Shown: positions 1-13,876, counted from the stretch's first letter. The stretch is 64,000 bases of DNA from Tanypteryx hageni (GCA_028673005.1 CM054115.1:59894907-59958906); one strand, 5' to 3'. Notes: generated by a model from the letters alone, not told the origin. Program-made: numbers and translations.

Positions 1-3000
1 GGATCATAAATCACATCTTCTTGCAAATTTAAGTAAAGTTGTCTTCACTGACACAATGTGATTAAATAATTAAGGGTATACGTTTGGGTCGGGGGATTTT
101 CCCGTTGATGAATTTCAGCTCGCGATTTCAACACCAGCGAAGACCCATCGCAGACATAATACTGCATTTATAGCAAAAGTAAAATACACCAGGAGTGAGT
201 TGGTCTCACTGTCAAAGATAATGAACTTTTTGAGAGAAAATCTTGCAAATTTGATACGTGACTTCCGTTAATAAATAATAATTTTCAAAACTAAAACAAG
301 TATTTTTTAATTACTGAGTAACTTTCAGAATTTTTTTATACTTTGTTAATAATGTTCCACCCAACTTAATAAAATATTAATTATTTTGATTCAGGCAAAT
401 TTTTCAAGTTTTGAACTGTATAGTTTTGACATTTATGATGAAGTGTTTTTCAATTTTTACATTTTCTTTACTTTTTCCGCAATTTTCGCATTATACACAT
501 TAAAAATATGCCTCTTGCATTTACGAAGTCACTTTCACATATACCTTGCGCTAATCTTTATCTCACAATACCAACAGTGCTATTGACAAGTTTGTTTATT
601 TACGTTACCATGATAAAAATAACAAACTCGCATACCCGGTTTTCCTAGTTCAAGAAGTCGGCAAGAATTGGATATACATGACAACCATAAGTTTTCAATT
701 AATAAATGTCGAGATTTTGCTGTTAAAAGTGAAATTGAGGAAATCTTTGGTCCGTATTTGAAATTCGACAATAGTAAAATAAAACTTAATTCATTTCTGC
801 GTTCCTGGGTTTAAGTCTGGAACTCGTACTTGGGTTATTAGTAATTTTAAAGTCCAGATGAAAATTTGTCTATACTTATTCCCATTTTATTCAAATGGGA
901 AAGAATTAGAAGAGAAAATATTTTTTTAATTTAAAATGGTCAATGAAATCGGTTTAAAAACTCTACTACACCACCTTTCTCTGCACTGCGATTAAAATGA
1001 TGTTTCGCTTGCTTCTACGTTCTGTAGTTCTCGAGTTATCGAATCACACAGATACATACATAAATACAAACACTTGCTTGTATAGATATATAAGATGATG
1101 ATATGATTGTAATTTCAAGTTAATTATGATTTAACTGAAAATGGTACTCCCTAAACATTTTAGATTTAAAGACGAATGTTTACCTAACTCCTTTTAACGT
1201 TTGTATATTTTCGTATTTAACAGCAGTTACTATTCCTCTTTTGTATTTGCACGATCATTTAGCGCTCATAATTTTGCCTCTTACCAAGGATTAATAAACA
1301 AGACATTTGATAACAGTAACAATATCCTATGCTTTTCTATTCTTCATCTACTCTATCGTCTCTTATCTTCTTATTTCGTTGAATTCGTCTAATATATATT
1401 GTGTTTTTCCACCTCTCTCATCCTCATTTTCCTCCTCTAGGTTTTATATCTCTCTTTTTTTCCCACTTTTTCATCTACACTCCGTTCCTCTTTACCACCC
1501 CTTCCTCATTCTCTCTCTGCCCAACAACAATGGAAACTATACTTAGACCCGGCGCTCAGCAATAAAATTGCAGTTACGTAACTCGGGCACAAACTTCTTT
1601 CTCTCTCTCTTCGGCAGAGTAGGGATAGGTCACGTGATGCGAGAAGAGAAACTGGAAGAAACAAAAAGAACCGAGAGGAGGACGAATAAAAAAAACGGGA
1701 AAATTGAAATCTCCCCGGAGAGCCCGGAGTCGAACGGTGATCACCGTGATGGCATGTACCCCGGACATTAATCTTCCCCCAATAAGCCTACTACGGAAAA
1801 GGCTTTTTATTTCGATCAGTTTTGTTTTTTTTCCCTTTATTTCTCCTCCTGGAGGCGGTGGATGAAAGGCTTGCGCGCGAAGGAGGAAGAAGATTAGGTA
1901 GGCAGAGAGAGAGGGGAAGATAGTTGCCACTCCTGTTGTTGTGTGGTTATCTGAGAGAAGGGGGAGGAGGGAGTTGAAGCTAGATGTACGTAATGGCTGA
2001 GAGATGGGTTATCCTGAAAGTGGTATTACTGCTCCCTTAGGTCCTGCTTTGCCCAGACATTACTCCTCTCTCCTTATTACCCCTATTTTTTACTTATCCT
2101 TCTTTTTATTTTTTCCTCCCTCTCTACTTTTCCCTCTCCCTTTCCCTCACTCCAAGAAGTTGGCGTGACTGCCTCTTTCTCTCTTTCGATCGTTAAGGTC
2201 AGGAATTGATGGTACCCATGCGAGGCAGCGAACGAACGATTTATCGAAAAAAGCCAATTTACGTACGTCATCGCCTGTCAATGGTATTTGTTATAATAAA
2301 ACTGCTCGGGGAAATTTACCTCGATACTGCGTTCGAAAGCTTTGTGGTTTCTTGATGGGTACAAGTTATTTTGATTCGTTTTTTTAAAAAGCGGTGCAAT
2401 TTTTCCAGCTTTAAAGGTCTATAATACCTATGTTAAGTGTGTCAATGCGTGCAGTTTTCCGCAAGCTTAGGAGAATGATGATTCAGCTAAAAAAGGATTT
2501 CTTTCGACTTCTCTTAGATTGAGTTTGCGACAAAAACTTTTCTCACGAGATTATATCTTTGGAAAATATTGAAGGCATGGCTTTCTACTGCTTAAGTTTA
2601 ATATTGTATCCTATTGCTAGCACAATGTTGCAGTGATATCTTCAGAAAAATGGGTGTATCGATATAAGGGTATTTTTCATTGCCCTTCATGTTTAACATG
2701 TTTTACCAAAATACTTGGTACATGAGGATTAAATCATCTTCTCCCCAACAACCAATTAGGTTACGGAAATTTAATGTAAAAGGACATATGATCTTGCTTC
2801 AATAAAATAATTTCCATCGCTCTGTCAAACGTATTACGAGGCCCCACAAACAACATTTTTACTGCCTCCAATTTTAGTTTTATAATTTTATTGTTACGCC
2901 GAGTTACATTTTACCCCGAAAATTGCAAAAAATAACACATCGCGTGCGATGAGTTTGCATGCTAAGAAGAAATTTTTTTGTATATTTTTGGCAAATACCG

Positions 3001-6000
3001 TGCTTTTATTTAAGGTATGTTAAACTAGATTCATTGCGCAAAAATTCAAATTATTTTCTCTCACTTTTTCAATTGTATATTTTTTACAATTGGTTCATTT
3101 TTATTTGATCGTTTATTTATATTCCATTAACGAAATTTGGAGTTTAAATGGATTTCTTTTGTGTATATTATTTCAACACGTGACATGTTCTTTAAATTTG
3201 ATTTATTCCATAGTAAAATGCTTAGAAAATTAGTGTTTTATGATATATACTGTTCATGGCCGTTTTATTTACAAAATATAAAAACAAACTCAGTCGCTAA
3301 ATTGACCAACAAATAAATTTTCCTCATCATGACAACGCAAATTCATATTTAATAGCTATAGCTATGGGATCAATTCATTGGGAAGCAAAGACTTACACGT
3401 GGTTTAGAGCGAGGAATTTTTGCATTCGGTCGGTATAGAGAGGAAGTACGAAAAGGGAGAGAAGTTTCATGGAGGTCACTTTCCCGAAAGGCAGGAATGC
3501 GGGGAAGAAAAAACACAAATAACTGATAAGCTAGTGTCAGAGTATAAGAGGATGGAGTGGAGCGGAAAGCGCACCTCTCTTTTTTTTCGCATTGCGGAAG
3601 TTGTCGGCCATTGATCCGGCGAGGTGTCTCTTTCCATTGGCCACGTCCCGAGAACCGCATTCTCCCTCTCTCAAGGGACGGCAAAAAGCGGGATCCCAAA
3701 AACGCGTGATCCTTAATTCGCACCGCATTTAGGATAATCCCCGCTAGGAGGCGCGCGCGTAATTTTTTTATCGTTCCAACCATTTAAGCGGACATCTTAC
3801 GTCTGTTATTCCATCACTTTTCTCTTTCACACCTATAGAAAAAATATTGGATCAGACGATGAAAAAGATTTTTAGAAACAAGTAAAATAAGCGGCTTCAG
3901 ATAGCCGCTCCGATACCCCGTTTTCCCCAATAATCGTCCACGCTTTTCGCTCGTCATTTGTTTCGGTGCGTTTTTTTTTCATCCAGCGCCACTCTCGAAT
4001 ACCTTTGCCCCCTTTTATTGTTCCTACGAACGCGTGCGCGTATTTATTTAGTTTTTTATTCATCAGTGTTTTTCGTTAGGTATCGTCATTGTTTTGTGCA
4101 TTCGTTGCTTTTTTTATTTCGGCGCGTTATATTTTTTCCCGGAATACGCGTTCTTCCATTTTTATTTCTTTTGGTTACCCCGCGTCGAGTACGCTTTCTG
4201 TTCTTTATTTTGAGCCCATTTTCCCCTTCCTTGCTCACCCTTTTCCACGCGTGTTTGTCTCTGGGCGGGTTGTATGCTTTTCTTCCTAGCGCGTAATAGG
4301 AAAAAAAGAGGGCGTTGTATGATCGCGTTGCTTTTCCTGTTACGCTGCTTGCTCGCGACGACGTATTTGTATATCCATTTCACGCTTCTTATCCAGCCAG
4401 CATTTTTTTTCCTCCCGACCGAGGTTCTTTTCGTTAATTTTTTATCACTTCCGTAGCTTCCTCTCGCTTCGATGTTGCTCTCCTTTTTGAAGGGTAAACG
4501 AACACGCTTAGGCTAACGCGAGTAAAAAATTAAGGTATGGAGGTGAAAATGCGAGAGAGTACGAGTGGGTTTGGAGGCATAGAAGTGAGCTAACGCCGTT
4601 TCACTTTGCGTCGATTTATTCAACTTTTTCTCAGTGGTTTTCCCGCTGCTTTTTTTATTTTGTCGTATACGAAATATATAGAAAAAATATTGTCATGATT
4701 AAAAAAAATTCTAATTAAATAATCTGGTGAATATGCACGTTTTAGGGTCAGAAAAAAGTGTCATTTTTATGGGTTTCGGTGTGTTTGTGCCTACTTCTCA
4801 TAGCTCTATAGGCTAAATCGTGAAAAAGAATCTAAGTAAATTTGGTATTTATTAGGGATAAAGGATATCGCCAGGAATAGAAGCTTTGTTGAAATTAATC
4901 ATGTCGCGTAACACTGAAGGATAGTTAAATCTTCTCGATTATTCCCAAATTTTGTTTTTTGTTTTCAAAAATTTATTTTAGTATTTTAAACAAAATGCAT
5001 CCAGTTATACAGCTTTTTGCAATTAGTAACATTATAAAGCCTCTATAAATTCAACTTCATTGTGTCTAATGAGATTGTAACTATTTCGTGCAGCTACCAC
5101 ATAACTGTCCATTAAATTATGTATCCAGCGAAATTATTGCATGGGCAAAAAGCGTACACATATGAAAAAGTCTGTGCAATTTATGTTGCGCTGATTTTTA
5201 TTGTAATGTGTTCTTTTCTTTTTTCCTTATATATATTTCTCCCTCTTCTGTTCCTTTATCTCCTTCTCTCTCCTTTCCTTCACTTTCTCTTTTTTTACTG
5301 TCCGTTTTACCGTATTTACTCGCGTGATTTCCCTCATCGCTAAATGTTTTCCTTCGCAATTTTGAGGGTGAAATTAAGTTTCTTTCTCCTGCATGATTTT
5401 ATCGTCTTTGCTTTAAAACGCGCATTGTTTTAGAAATCGTATGGAAAGTAATTCTGGTGCAATATCAGTTTGTAGTGTGATGAAATTCACGTTTTCTTTC
5501 ACTTCGAAAATTAACAATAGTTATGATACAGGCAGAACAATTTTCTAAAGCTAGAAGTTACCTGCATAATTTCCCCGCGCTCTGTTTAAAGTAATATTAT
5601 GGACGAATATGGGAGTAATAAAAGAAGAAATCGGTATATCCTATTTTCTTTCCATACCTTTGTTCTCTTTCCAATTTCATCTCTTCTCTTTCTCTTCCTT
5701 TACCAACGTTCTCCTCTCTCTTCCTCTATCTAAACATAGAATCAGTGAGGTATCAAAAACCTACGCAGGTTATGCAGTGCGTAAGGACCTACCCGCAAAG
5801 AACAAACACTACGAGACATTAAGATACTAATTTAATTTTTTTTAAATTTTCACATACTGAGTAATATTACATATTTAAATGCAATATCAAAATATTTAAA
5901 TAAAACTTTTTCATGAGAATTAAATATTATTTTAGTATCAGTTCTTGAATTATTGTGAACATCAAGGGGGGTATCAGTATTTCTTGTACCAGAGCTCAGA

Positions 6001-9000
6001 AGGATGTTGCAACGCCACGGAAAAGGAATAAATAACCTCAATTTCTTCCCAAAATAGACTTTCTTTAGTCTCCCTCTACCTTCTTTCTTATCCTTCTTCC
6101 TTTCTCCGTCTCTGTAACGTTATATCCCCCTATCTTCTTCTCTTTCCTATTTACGCTATCTGGTTCACTCCTCTCTCAACACTCTCTCCCTCTTTTTCTC
6201 CTTTCTCCCTCGTCTCTCCTCCTTCCCCTCCGATAGCGCAAAAAGTCCAACCATCCTTGAGAGACACGTGTCTAAAATGCAAGCGTGCGAATATATTTGT
6301 AGGCGATACCATTTTTACCGTAGATAGGTAGAGACGAAAAGAGTAACAATAAAATACGCCGTTGTATTTATTTTCGTTACTTCCTTGCTTCGCTTTGCTT
6401 TCTTTTTTCGCGTTGCATTCTCTGTGAGCGCAGAACGTGCTCCGTAATCCATCACGTTCTCGCTGTTCCCCGCGTAATGGGAGCGCGGGTGAGCGAGGAA
6501 AAATGGAACGGAAAGAAAAAAGTGTTTTCGGCTTTCTCGAACGTGCGTAACTCGCGCTTTTGTTTTTTGTGTATCCGAAAGAGATCTTCTGTTTCATTTT
6601 TCGGGAGGATAAAAATCGAACTGACTCATTTTCGAAGCGGCCGATTGGTGAATTGAATCTTTATTACGGAACTGATTGCGGCGGTTTTGTCTACTTTCTA
6701 GAGAAGTGAGTGGTAAAAACTTAACGTAGATTGAACGATAGCCTGTTCAAATGGTTAATTTCAACTTTTCAATTTATTGTGTGTAATTGACGACATGATT
6801 GTTAAAATCACCCTTAATTCCGAACGGATAGTAGTGAGTATATTTCATCCATACGACAAGAATTTTCTATCTAGCATCTGAATCACTACCGATTTTTATT
6901 AATTTTTTCATGATAATCGTAATTTTATAAACTTTATAATATGATATTTTCTTTCTTAATTTCAGAGATATGATAAATAGTATTATATTCGCAAATTTAC
7001 ATAAAATAATAAATATTATACAAGTAATTTATTTCATTAAGCAAAATATAATTCCATATATTTACGGATTTTAAAATGTTACTGACCAAAATTTATGATA
7101 TGTTGTTTCTATTGATTTTTTTACTGTCTGAAAATCTTTGGAAGATTTTTTTTACGGCTCACACCCAAGCAGCAACATTAGGAATTTTACAAATAATAAA
7201 GGACAGAAATGCTTGTTGACGTGTTAATTACATGAAATATTTCTAGTATTTGTTTATTTTCATCGTAGTTATTGACCTTCTTTTCCTCATAATACGCTTT
7301 TATCTCTGCCATTTTCTAAATAAAAGCTGTTTGTTAATCTCTGGCTACGAGTAAAGTTATCCTTAGAGCGTTGATAAGTTGCATTAACAGTCTCGCCAAA
7401 CAACCCTATTTTTCGTGTGTAATTTGCAGTCCATTTAAGCACGGTCGAAGCAGTTGTTTCAATAGACACACTGCACTGCATTTAATCCAGATCCGCGATG
7501 TTTATACCATTAATTAGTCAATGATTACGAATGGCATATGTCATTTAATTTCACATTCATTTTGACCCTTCGCGTGAACTACCACAGTTCTCGTTTTGCA
7601 AATAACAGGCGTACGTGACGCGAACAAATTATCGTCGTGTAAATTTTGCCGAAATTGCCGATAATTAGATGTCGTATCGCATTCCCGTGGTTATGCATCA
7701 ATGCGTCCGCATCCGATTTTTTAAAAATTAATTAATGGTTCGGAAAAATAATAAAATGGCGATCACTGAGCATTATCGCGGTGCCGGATGTCGAATTCTG
7801 TTGAAACTCTGCTTATGAATTAACGATATAATATAAATATTTCATCTGACGGCTGACTAAATTACACTTTTCCGTAGCACAATTTAGTAGAAAATCAACT
7901 GTTAACGTATTCCTCTGAGCAAATTGGCATTATGGAGGCACGTTTAACCTTTATAATCAAACTTTATGTCAGACAGTCTAAAATCAGTAATAAGTTAAAG
8001 AATATCACGATACATTATTATTGGCGATAAATATTAAGAATCAAAATGTAGATTATTGCTAAATATGAATTGTTTATGACATCGATGTAAGTTGTTTGGT
8101 CGAAGCGCTCTAGTCTAGGGTATGTTTATAACCAGTTAGAATGATTTTTTGGCTGAAGTAATACTGTAAACTCCCCATTTACTTGATACGAGCTTATTTT
8201 GGTTGATCGATATGCCTATTTTAACTCACCATATTGCATACAAATTATAAAAGCGAACATTAAGTTGATGTATAACAGTTAATTCTTAGTCAAGTAATGC
8301 TGCACTGCCTATTAACACCTTTCTATAAATAGGACAAGTGAAGATCGTAAATATGCTCGTAAATAATGCAGTATAAAATATTTTCGAGCTATAGATCTTT
8401 AATACTCCGGTCACTCGAGAATTTACTCCATGAATTATCACCCTGCATCTTATGCAACCTTGCGCTCTCAGAACAGCCGAAATATTCGAAAAATCTGCGA
8501 AAACGTGAATGAATGAGATTCAGATAGATGTACATATTTGGTCCCTTAATGTTTGATCAAAAATGTTGTCTGCATTTAAAATCCGGGAAATACGCGAATG
8601 CACCGTCACCGTATCACTTTAATCGGTCTGAGATAGTATATTTACCGTTAGGATGGGAAATAGCACATCAAAGGCGACGAAATAAAACTCACCTTAATCG
8701 GCTAAGCTCCATTACATAATTCATACGTTTCTTTTTTTAAGTCCCGCACCCCATAACTTTCGTCCGGAACAATGATTCCACACGCCATTACTATTTACCC
8801 TCGCCTTCAAAATCCCTCTCTCCTCCGACCTATCCATTCACTTTCCAGGAGACGTAAAAGTTTGGCTCTTCTTCTTATTTTTACGTTTTCAAGCACCTTT
8901 TTTATCCCTCCTACCATGAATTTCTTCTCAGCCTCTCGCAGACAATCTTCTATTCCCTGCAACGATTCCCGCTTTCTCCATTCCGTCCTTTCACTCAAAG

Positions 9001-9798
9001 GAGAGAAGAACTTCTTTTTTCTCGCTTCATAAATATTTCTTAACTTCCGATTCAAACTTCTTTTCCATCCTCATTCTTCAATCATAAATTTTTTCCATCC
9101 GTAAATCACTCGCTCCAATTTCGACTACGACACTATTTTTTTCCTTTTTTACGCGACCGTCGACGGCGAAGTGTTAGTTTTTCGTCAAGTGTGCGTTTTT
9201 TCAGATGCGGGAGGAGCGTAGCGCGATCCGATCCGACTAAATTAAAGAGAGAGGAACGTTCGACGTTTCATAAATGCCAATTCTTAAATGTTATTCGACA
9301 GTGGTTTATTATTTATTCGTTTAGTGATTTTCTGAAAGGAAGTTAACTGAAAAATGCTTAACTGTAAAGAAGAATTTTCTAGTGAAATATTTCATGGAAA
9401 ATAAATTAATCGATGAAATTAGCCTTTATAGGAAAGGAACATAAAATTATGCAAACAGATATTAGAATGTGAAAACGAACCAAACTTGTTGTAACAATTT
9501 ATTAGATAGGAGAGATTGTAAATCTGAAATATGAAATAGAATATAAACAGTCAGCTTTAAATTATTTTTCGGATAATTAGGACAATGAATCACGAAAATA
9601 TAGTGCATAATTATTTTGAACTTCGTTAGTTTGTTGTTATATTTACAAATTACATGTTATTTTATTCATCGCTCTGCAAAAATTATTGATAATGCTAAAT
9701 GAAAAGGAATACAATCAAGAGTCTAACCTGTTCCTCGATATAAATTGATATCCAATATTTATTCACTTGTAAGCAATGCATAGAGAAATGATCGAGAT
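1..9798. other. Non-coding AT-rich stretch, no gene recognised
   Basis: No ORF here looks protein-coding. Those present are short, biased in composition and lack recognisable domains. Visible structure is limited to pyrimidine-rich islands on the + strand (about 1380-1540, 2060-2160, 5200-5330, 5640-5720, 6060-6240 and 8810-9080) and one segment around 7.55-7.8 kb listed separately. The rest looks like unique intergenic or intronic DNA. Old, unrecognised transposon relics cannot be excluded. Confidence 0.6.
7553..7795. promoter_or_regulatory. Possible conserved non-coding (enhancer-like) segment
   Basis: This segment is richer in CpG than its AT-rich surroundings and has no ORF. It contains several homeodomain-type cores, including AATTAATTAATGG near 7725, ATAATTAG near 7660 and a POU-like ATGCAT near 7694. 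Such clustering is typical of developmental enhancers in insects. That reading is inference: nothing in a single sequence proves conservation, and TAAT cores arise often by chance in AT-rich DNA. Confidence 0.18.
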
Positions 9799-9863
9799 AG
9801 CGCCCCCAAAACTTTGGCGCTCCGGGCAGCCGCCCGACTCGCCCGTAGTTCGGGCCGGCCCTG
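9799..9863 (-). mobile_element. Lone hAT-like terminal sequence
   Basis: Read on the minus strand the segment begins CAGGGCCGGCCCGAAC and continues as a GC-rich stretch about 65 bp long. CAGGG at the terminus followed by GGCCGGCCC is a common start of hAT superfamily elements. No matching opposite end is visible nearby, so this is probably a relic or a truncated non-autonomous copy. GC content is far above the flanks. Confidence 0.4.
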
Positions 9864-11548
9864 CATTTTACATATATATTAATTAAACATATTTAAGCGC
9901 ACATCATTTAAAAATTTGTAATTTTGATACCTTCATCATTGATGAAAATATTTTATTCAAATGATTAGGTGTCATATTGAATATTAATAACTTTTCTTAA
10001 TTAAAACATCGCTGGGAGGATCATACAAAGATTTAAAATAGAATTGCTTCAATAAAAACTTGTTGTATTTAACTCTTGGTCTAGTTTCCGTGGCAACAAT
10101 TTTTGCGTTCACTATAAGCTTAATAAATTTTGATCACAAGTGCATGAAATGGTTATATTCATATGCTTCAAGTAATACCACTTATAAAGCTAATTTATCT
10201 CTAAATATAATAGTTAATGATAATGTAATTTGAAATCAAAGCTTCAAAAACTGACGGCATTAAGAACATTTAAAAATTCTTTTTCATATAGTCAAAACGA
10301 TAATTTCTAACGGTCTGCAAAGATATAGTAGTATTTACCATTCATAATTTTAGTGGGTGCAAATTCGAATCTATTCACAACGAATCGCGCTTTATTTCAC
10401 TTTTACCAGATTGGTTCGGCAGATGGAGTTTATGCTTAGACATTACGTCGAGGTTACTAATCCCTGGGAAGTCATAGAACGATTGTTTAAAATGAAATTG
10501 TCATCAGCTATTTTAGGCGTTATTCTAGAGCTTAAAATAAACAAAAAACGGTTTGCGCCCAAATCCTTTACTTTACTTTATTCTTCTTCCTCCACTAGAT
10601 AAAATGCGTTAGCGGAATGAAGTAGATTCTATATGCATAGTTCGAATGAAATCATAAAAGATTAAAACCAAAAATGCAATGGTTTATGTAGCAAACACAC
10701 CCGTTCATCGTGATGACATTTTCCCACCTGTGACGAATTTTTTTCGTTGACATTCTTTTTTATTCGCCATCACTCGAACTCTAACTCCCCACCCCTTCCT
10801 CCTATTAACTTCACCGCCATTCTAAACCATATGCCAAACCCACCTTTTCCGTCCTACAGCTCTCCTTGCCAATATACCTTTCCCCCTCCGCGTAATTGAT
10901 CTGGAATACAGCCAAAGTCTTCCCCGCCGTACCTCCTGCTCTGAATGTCGAATTTCTCGCAACACGACATCTCCCTTAGGACCCTCGCCTCCCCTTTTCT
11001 CTCCCTTCTCTTTCCTCGCCTCTTTTATTCTCCTCCCTCCTCCTTTCTCTCTCTCTCTCTCTTTCTCTCACGTGAACCGTAAATTCGAATGTATTTGACC
11101 TTAGCGGTGCCCTACTTGCCCTTTGCCTAAACCGTGTTAGCGAATCCCGCAGCGTACCTTTCTCGCGCCGAGCAGCAACTTTATCACTACTGCTCCACCT
11201 TTTCCTTACCCTTATCTGCATGCGGGATGGCATTAACAGATCTATTCGTCTTGCCTATGCGGTTTCAGAGGCGTGGGTGGCTAAGAGCGGGAGCCCCGTG
11301 TCTTCCGAAATGATAACCCGACGGTAATGGCGAGGAGCTTGGTACGCATTATTGTCGAGAGACAAACTTATTTTTAGGGCATTGCCTAATTAGGTTGAAA
11401 GCTCGTATTGGGAGAGGTGTTTTGTGCGCATACGTTTATGCGTTTGTAGAATCACCGCGAATTTCGCAAAAGTATTTTTTAAATATTGCCACGGCTTGAA
11501 TTATATTTTTAATACGAAACTGAATTTTTCTGAAGTTTACGTTAGAAT
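9864..11548. other. Non-coding stretch, no gene recognised
   Basis: AT-rich DNA followed by a more balanced, pyrimidine-rich portion at about 10740-11060, with a short (CT)n run near 11047-11063. The ORFs on both strands are compositionally biased and show no domain. Nothing else is supported. Confidence 0.55.
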
Positions 11549-11928
11549 TTAACCCGTTAACGCCTAGGAAACTTTTTTGCCGGTTTCTTTTTATCTTACA
11601 ATATTTCCTAAATACTTCATTGAAGATGTATAATTCCAGTTTATTTTATTTTTTCACTCAGCATTTACGGAAATATAGGCTGGTACCGTTTGGTACCCCT
11701 AGGCGCTTCTTGGAGGAAAAAATCGAGATATTGAAATAATTCAGTTTTGTATCATTTTTTAATTATTTAAAGAAGTAACATCATAATGTGAACTTAATAT
11801 GAAAATCAGTCATGGATAGAGTAAGTTATTTTTAAATATTTAGTTTACAACAAATACGTCTTCAAAAATTGAAACATTTCAGACAAAAATCAATATTATA
11901 TCTATAAAAATATATGTCAAGTTTGTTT

Positions 11929-12078
11929 CTATGATTTCATATGAAATGACACAAAACAGTCGACGCAAAGGCCTTTATTGCATATTATGCACTTAGTACG
12001 GGTACGGCTGGAGCAGCTGTCGGAGGCACAGCGTCGTCTTTGTATAAATAAATAAAAGAGATATCTCACTTACACAAG
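11929..12078 (-). pseudogene. piggyBac transposase C-terminal Cys-rich domain, fragment
   Basis: Only the C-terminal end of a piggyBac transposase survives. On the minus strand, from about 12054 to the stop at 11929, the peptide has the pattern C-x4-C-x7-C-x2-C-x4-C-x2-C-x4-H (containing CIICNKGLCVDCF), then three more residues and a stop. This matches the RING-like zinc-binding Cys-rich domain that closes piggyBac transposases and binds the element's ends. The frame is closed upstream by a stop at about 12076-12078. I could not recognise the catalytic DDD domain between here and the Helitron insertion at 12582. Another zinc-finger family is possible, but the TTAA-flanked inverted repeats around it support piggyBac. 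Confidence 0.6.
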
Positions 12079-12990
12079 TCGAAGATCCATCTTCACAGCT
12101 GTCACAGGGCGTACTAAAATTGGCAGCGGATAAACAAAGAGCCGAACGTACCCTTTTAAAATAACGGTAAATTTTGAGAAAGGACAACGAACCCTACCCT
12201 TAGGACGGAGGCCTTGAAAAGGATTGGGTAGAAGTGAAAGTTATCCGTCCTTACGCCGTGTAAATAGACCTGGAATTCCCAACAATGTGCTCTCAAGCAC
12301 AGAAAAGATTACCGACACTGGAATGGCGCCTCTTCACAACATTCAAAATATAATTTGCAACAGAAAAACTTTTACTTTGTAATTAATCGCCAATAAGAAA
12401 ATGATGGAAATTCCTGGAAAAGACCCCAAACAGAATATCGTGAGCCATTCCGAATGCGCTGTGTACATACATAATAATTCATCCATAAAAAGCAATCTTA
12501 TAGTATTAATTTTACGTAGAATACCTTTATCTGCTAGTAGTTTACTTTAAAATAGTCTGCGATGCATAATATTTATTAGCATCTATAATAATAAAAGAAG
12601 CTGTCTGTGTGTGTTTGTCTCTGTGGCAGTCCTAACTCTTGAAAAAATAAATGTAGGAGCTTCAAAATTTGGCAGAAGCTTTAAGTTGATCCTGAAAATT
12701 TTAGTGCCAAAAATAATTTAAATCGGCCAACTGGGGCCCGGGGATCCCCTTGTTGGTCGGTTTTTTAAGATATCTCAGCAACCAATTGACCGACTTTGAT
12801 GAGTTCTCCACTAATATCAATGTTTTTATAAGAAACATTTTCGAGCCAAAAACGGATAAAATCGATCAACGGGGACAAGGATCGTAATGTAAGGGCCGAT
12901 CCAAATTTTACGATTTCGAGGGGTCCCCATGGAACAGTTGGTCCAAATTTTGGCGATGCCCGTCCGCCCGTACGCATATATCAGAGAAGA

Positions 12991-13500
12991 ACTGGCTGGA
13001 CCGATTTCAACCAAATTAGGTAGATACATAGAATCTTCACACAAATATATGACCAAAATGACCTATTTGGACCGGATCGACCAAACAGGGGTGCCACAAT
13101 TTCAAAATAAACTTTTCGGTTGCTATGCTTTTGGAAGGAATTGGCCAAACCGATTTCAATCAACTTTAGTACATAGAGTTTTCACATAAATTTATGATCA
13201 AAATGCTATACTTCGACCCGATTAATTAAGTAGGGGTGCCACAATTGCAAAGTTAAACTTATCGGTAATTATGAATTTGGAAGGAATTGGCAGAAGCGAA
13301 TTCAACCAAATTTGGTACATAGAATTTTCACATAAAATAATTATCAAAATTACATATTTCGACCCGATCAACTAGGTAGGGTAGTCACAACTGCAAAGTT
13401 AAACATTTCGATAGTTATGAATTTGGAAGAAATTGCCCGAACCGATTTCAACAAAATTTTGTATGAAGGAGTTGTGCAACATAAAAGAAAAACAAAATTA
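12991..13500 (+). repeat. Tandem units of about 146 bp inside the Helitron
   Basis: Diverged copies start near 12992, 13141, 13287 and 13433, giving spacings of 149, 146 and 146 bp. Each begins with a variant of TTGGCCAAACCGATTTCAA and contains a conserved ACATAGAATTTTCACATAAA and GGGGTGCCACAATTGCAAAG. A fifth, partial unit is found at about 13940-14035 beyond the MITE. Such sequences with an 'accgatttcaaccaaattt' core are frequent in arthropod mobile DNA. Confidence 0.7.
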
Positions 13501-13621
13501 AGATTTTTAGGATAGATATAGAAAGCGGGGCTGCCTCAATAAAAGTAATAAATATTTTCGTTTTACAAGTGTTTGTGTTGAACTCTCCGCATAGATTTTA
13601 ACCAAATTGTAATATTAATTA

Positions 13622-13625
<4 letters not shown>

Positions 13626-13676
<51 letters not shown>
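13626..13676. repeat. (AT)n microsatellite
   Basis: An uninterrupted AT dinucleotide run of about 51 bp. It directly abuts the left inverted repeat of the nested MITE. Confidence 0.95.
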
Positions 13677-13680
<4 letters not shown>

Positions 13681-13876
13681 ACAAGGTGTTGGGATGAGGA
13701 GTTCTCTCTCTGTAGCTGATGAAGGAATAATTCCGAAAGCTTCTACGTGTGTGATGTTTCTGTGTTTTAGTGTTCTTTTACGTGTGTCGCTTCGACATCC
13801 CCGGGGCCTCGCCAACCTGAAGTCGTCCGATTGGTGAGTGTTCACTGGGTTTCCTCATCCCAACACCTTGTTGCCA
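13676..13876. mobile_element. 201-bp MITE with perfect 25-bp terminal inverted repeats
   Basis: The left end (13676-13700) begins TGGCAACAAGGTGTTGGGAT and is an exact reverse complement of the right end (13852-13876) over all 25 bases. Both outer sides are TA (13674-13675 and 13877-13878), as expected for a TA-targeting Tc1/mariner-type MITE. In an (AT)n context the TA could also be coincidence. No coding capacity. Perfect repeats suggest that this is a young insertion, the third level of nesting here (piggyBac, Helitron, MITE). Confidence 0.75.

Noticed and set aside
3370..3783. 137-codon minus-strand ORF
   Set aside because: Basic, proline- and serine-rich, with no recognisable family; a + strand ORF overlaps it. 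Chance is more likely.
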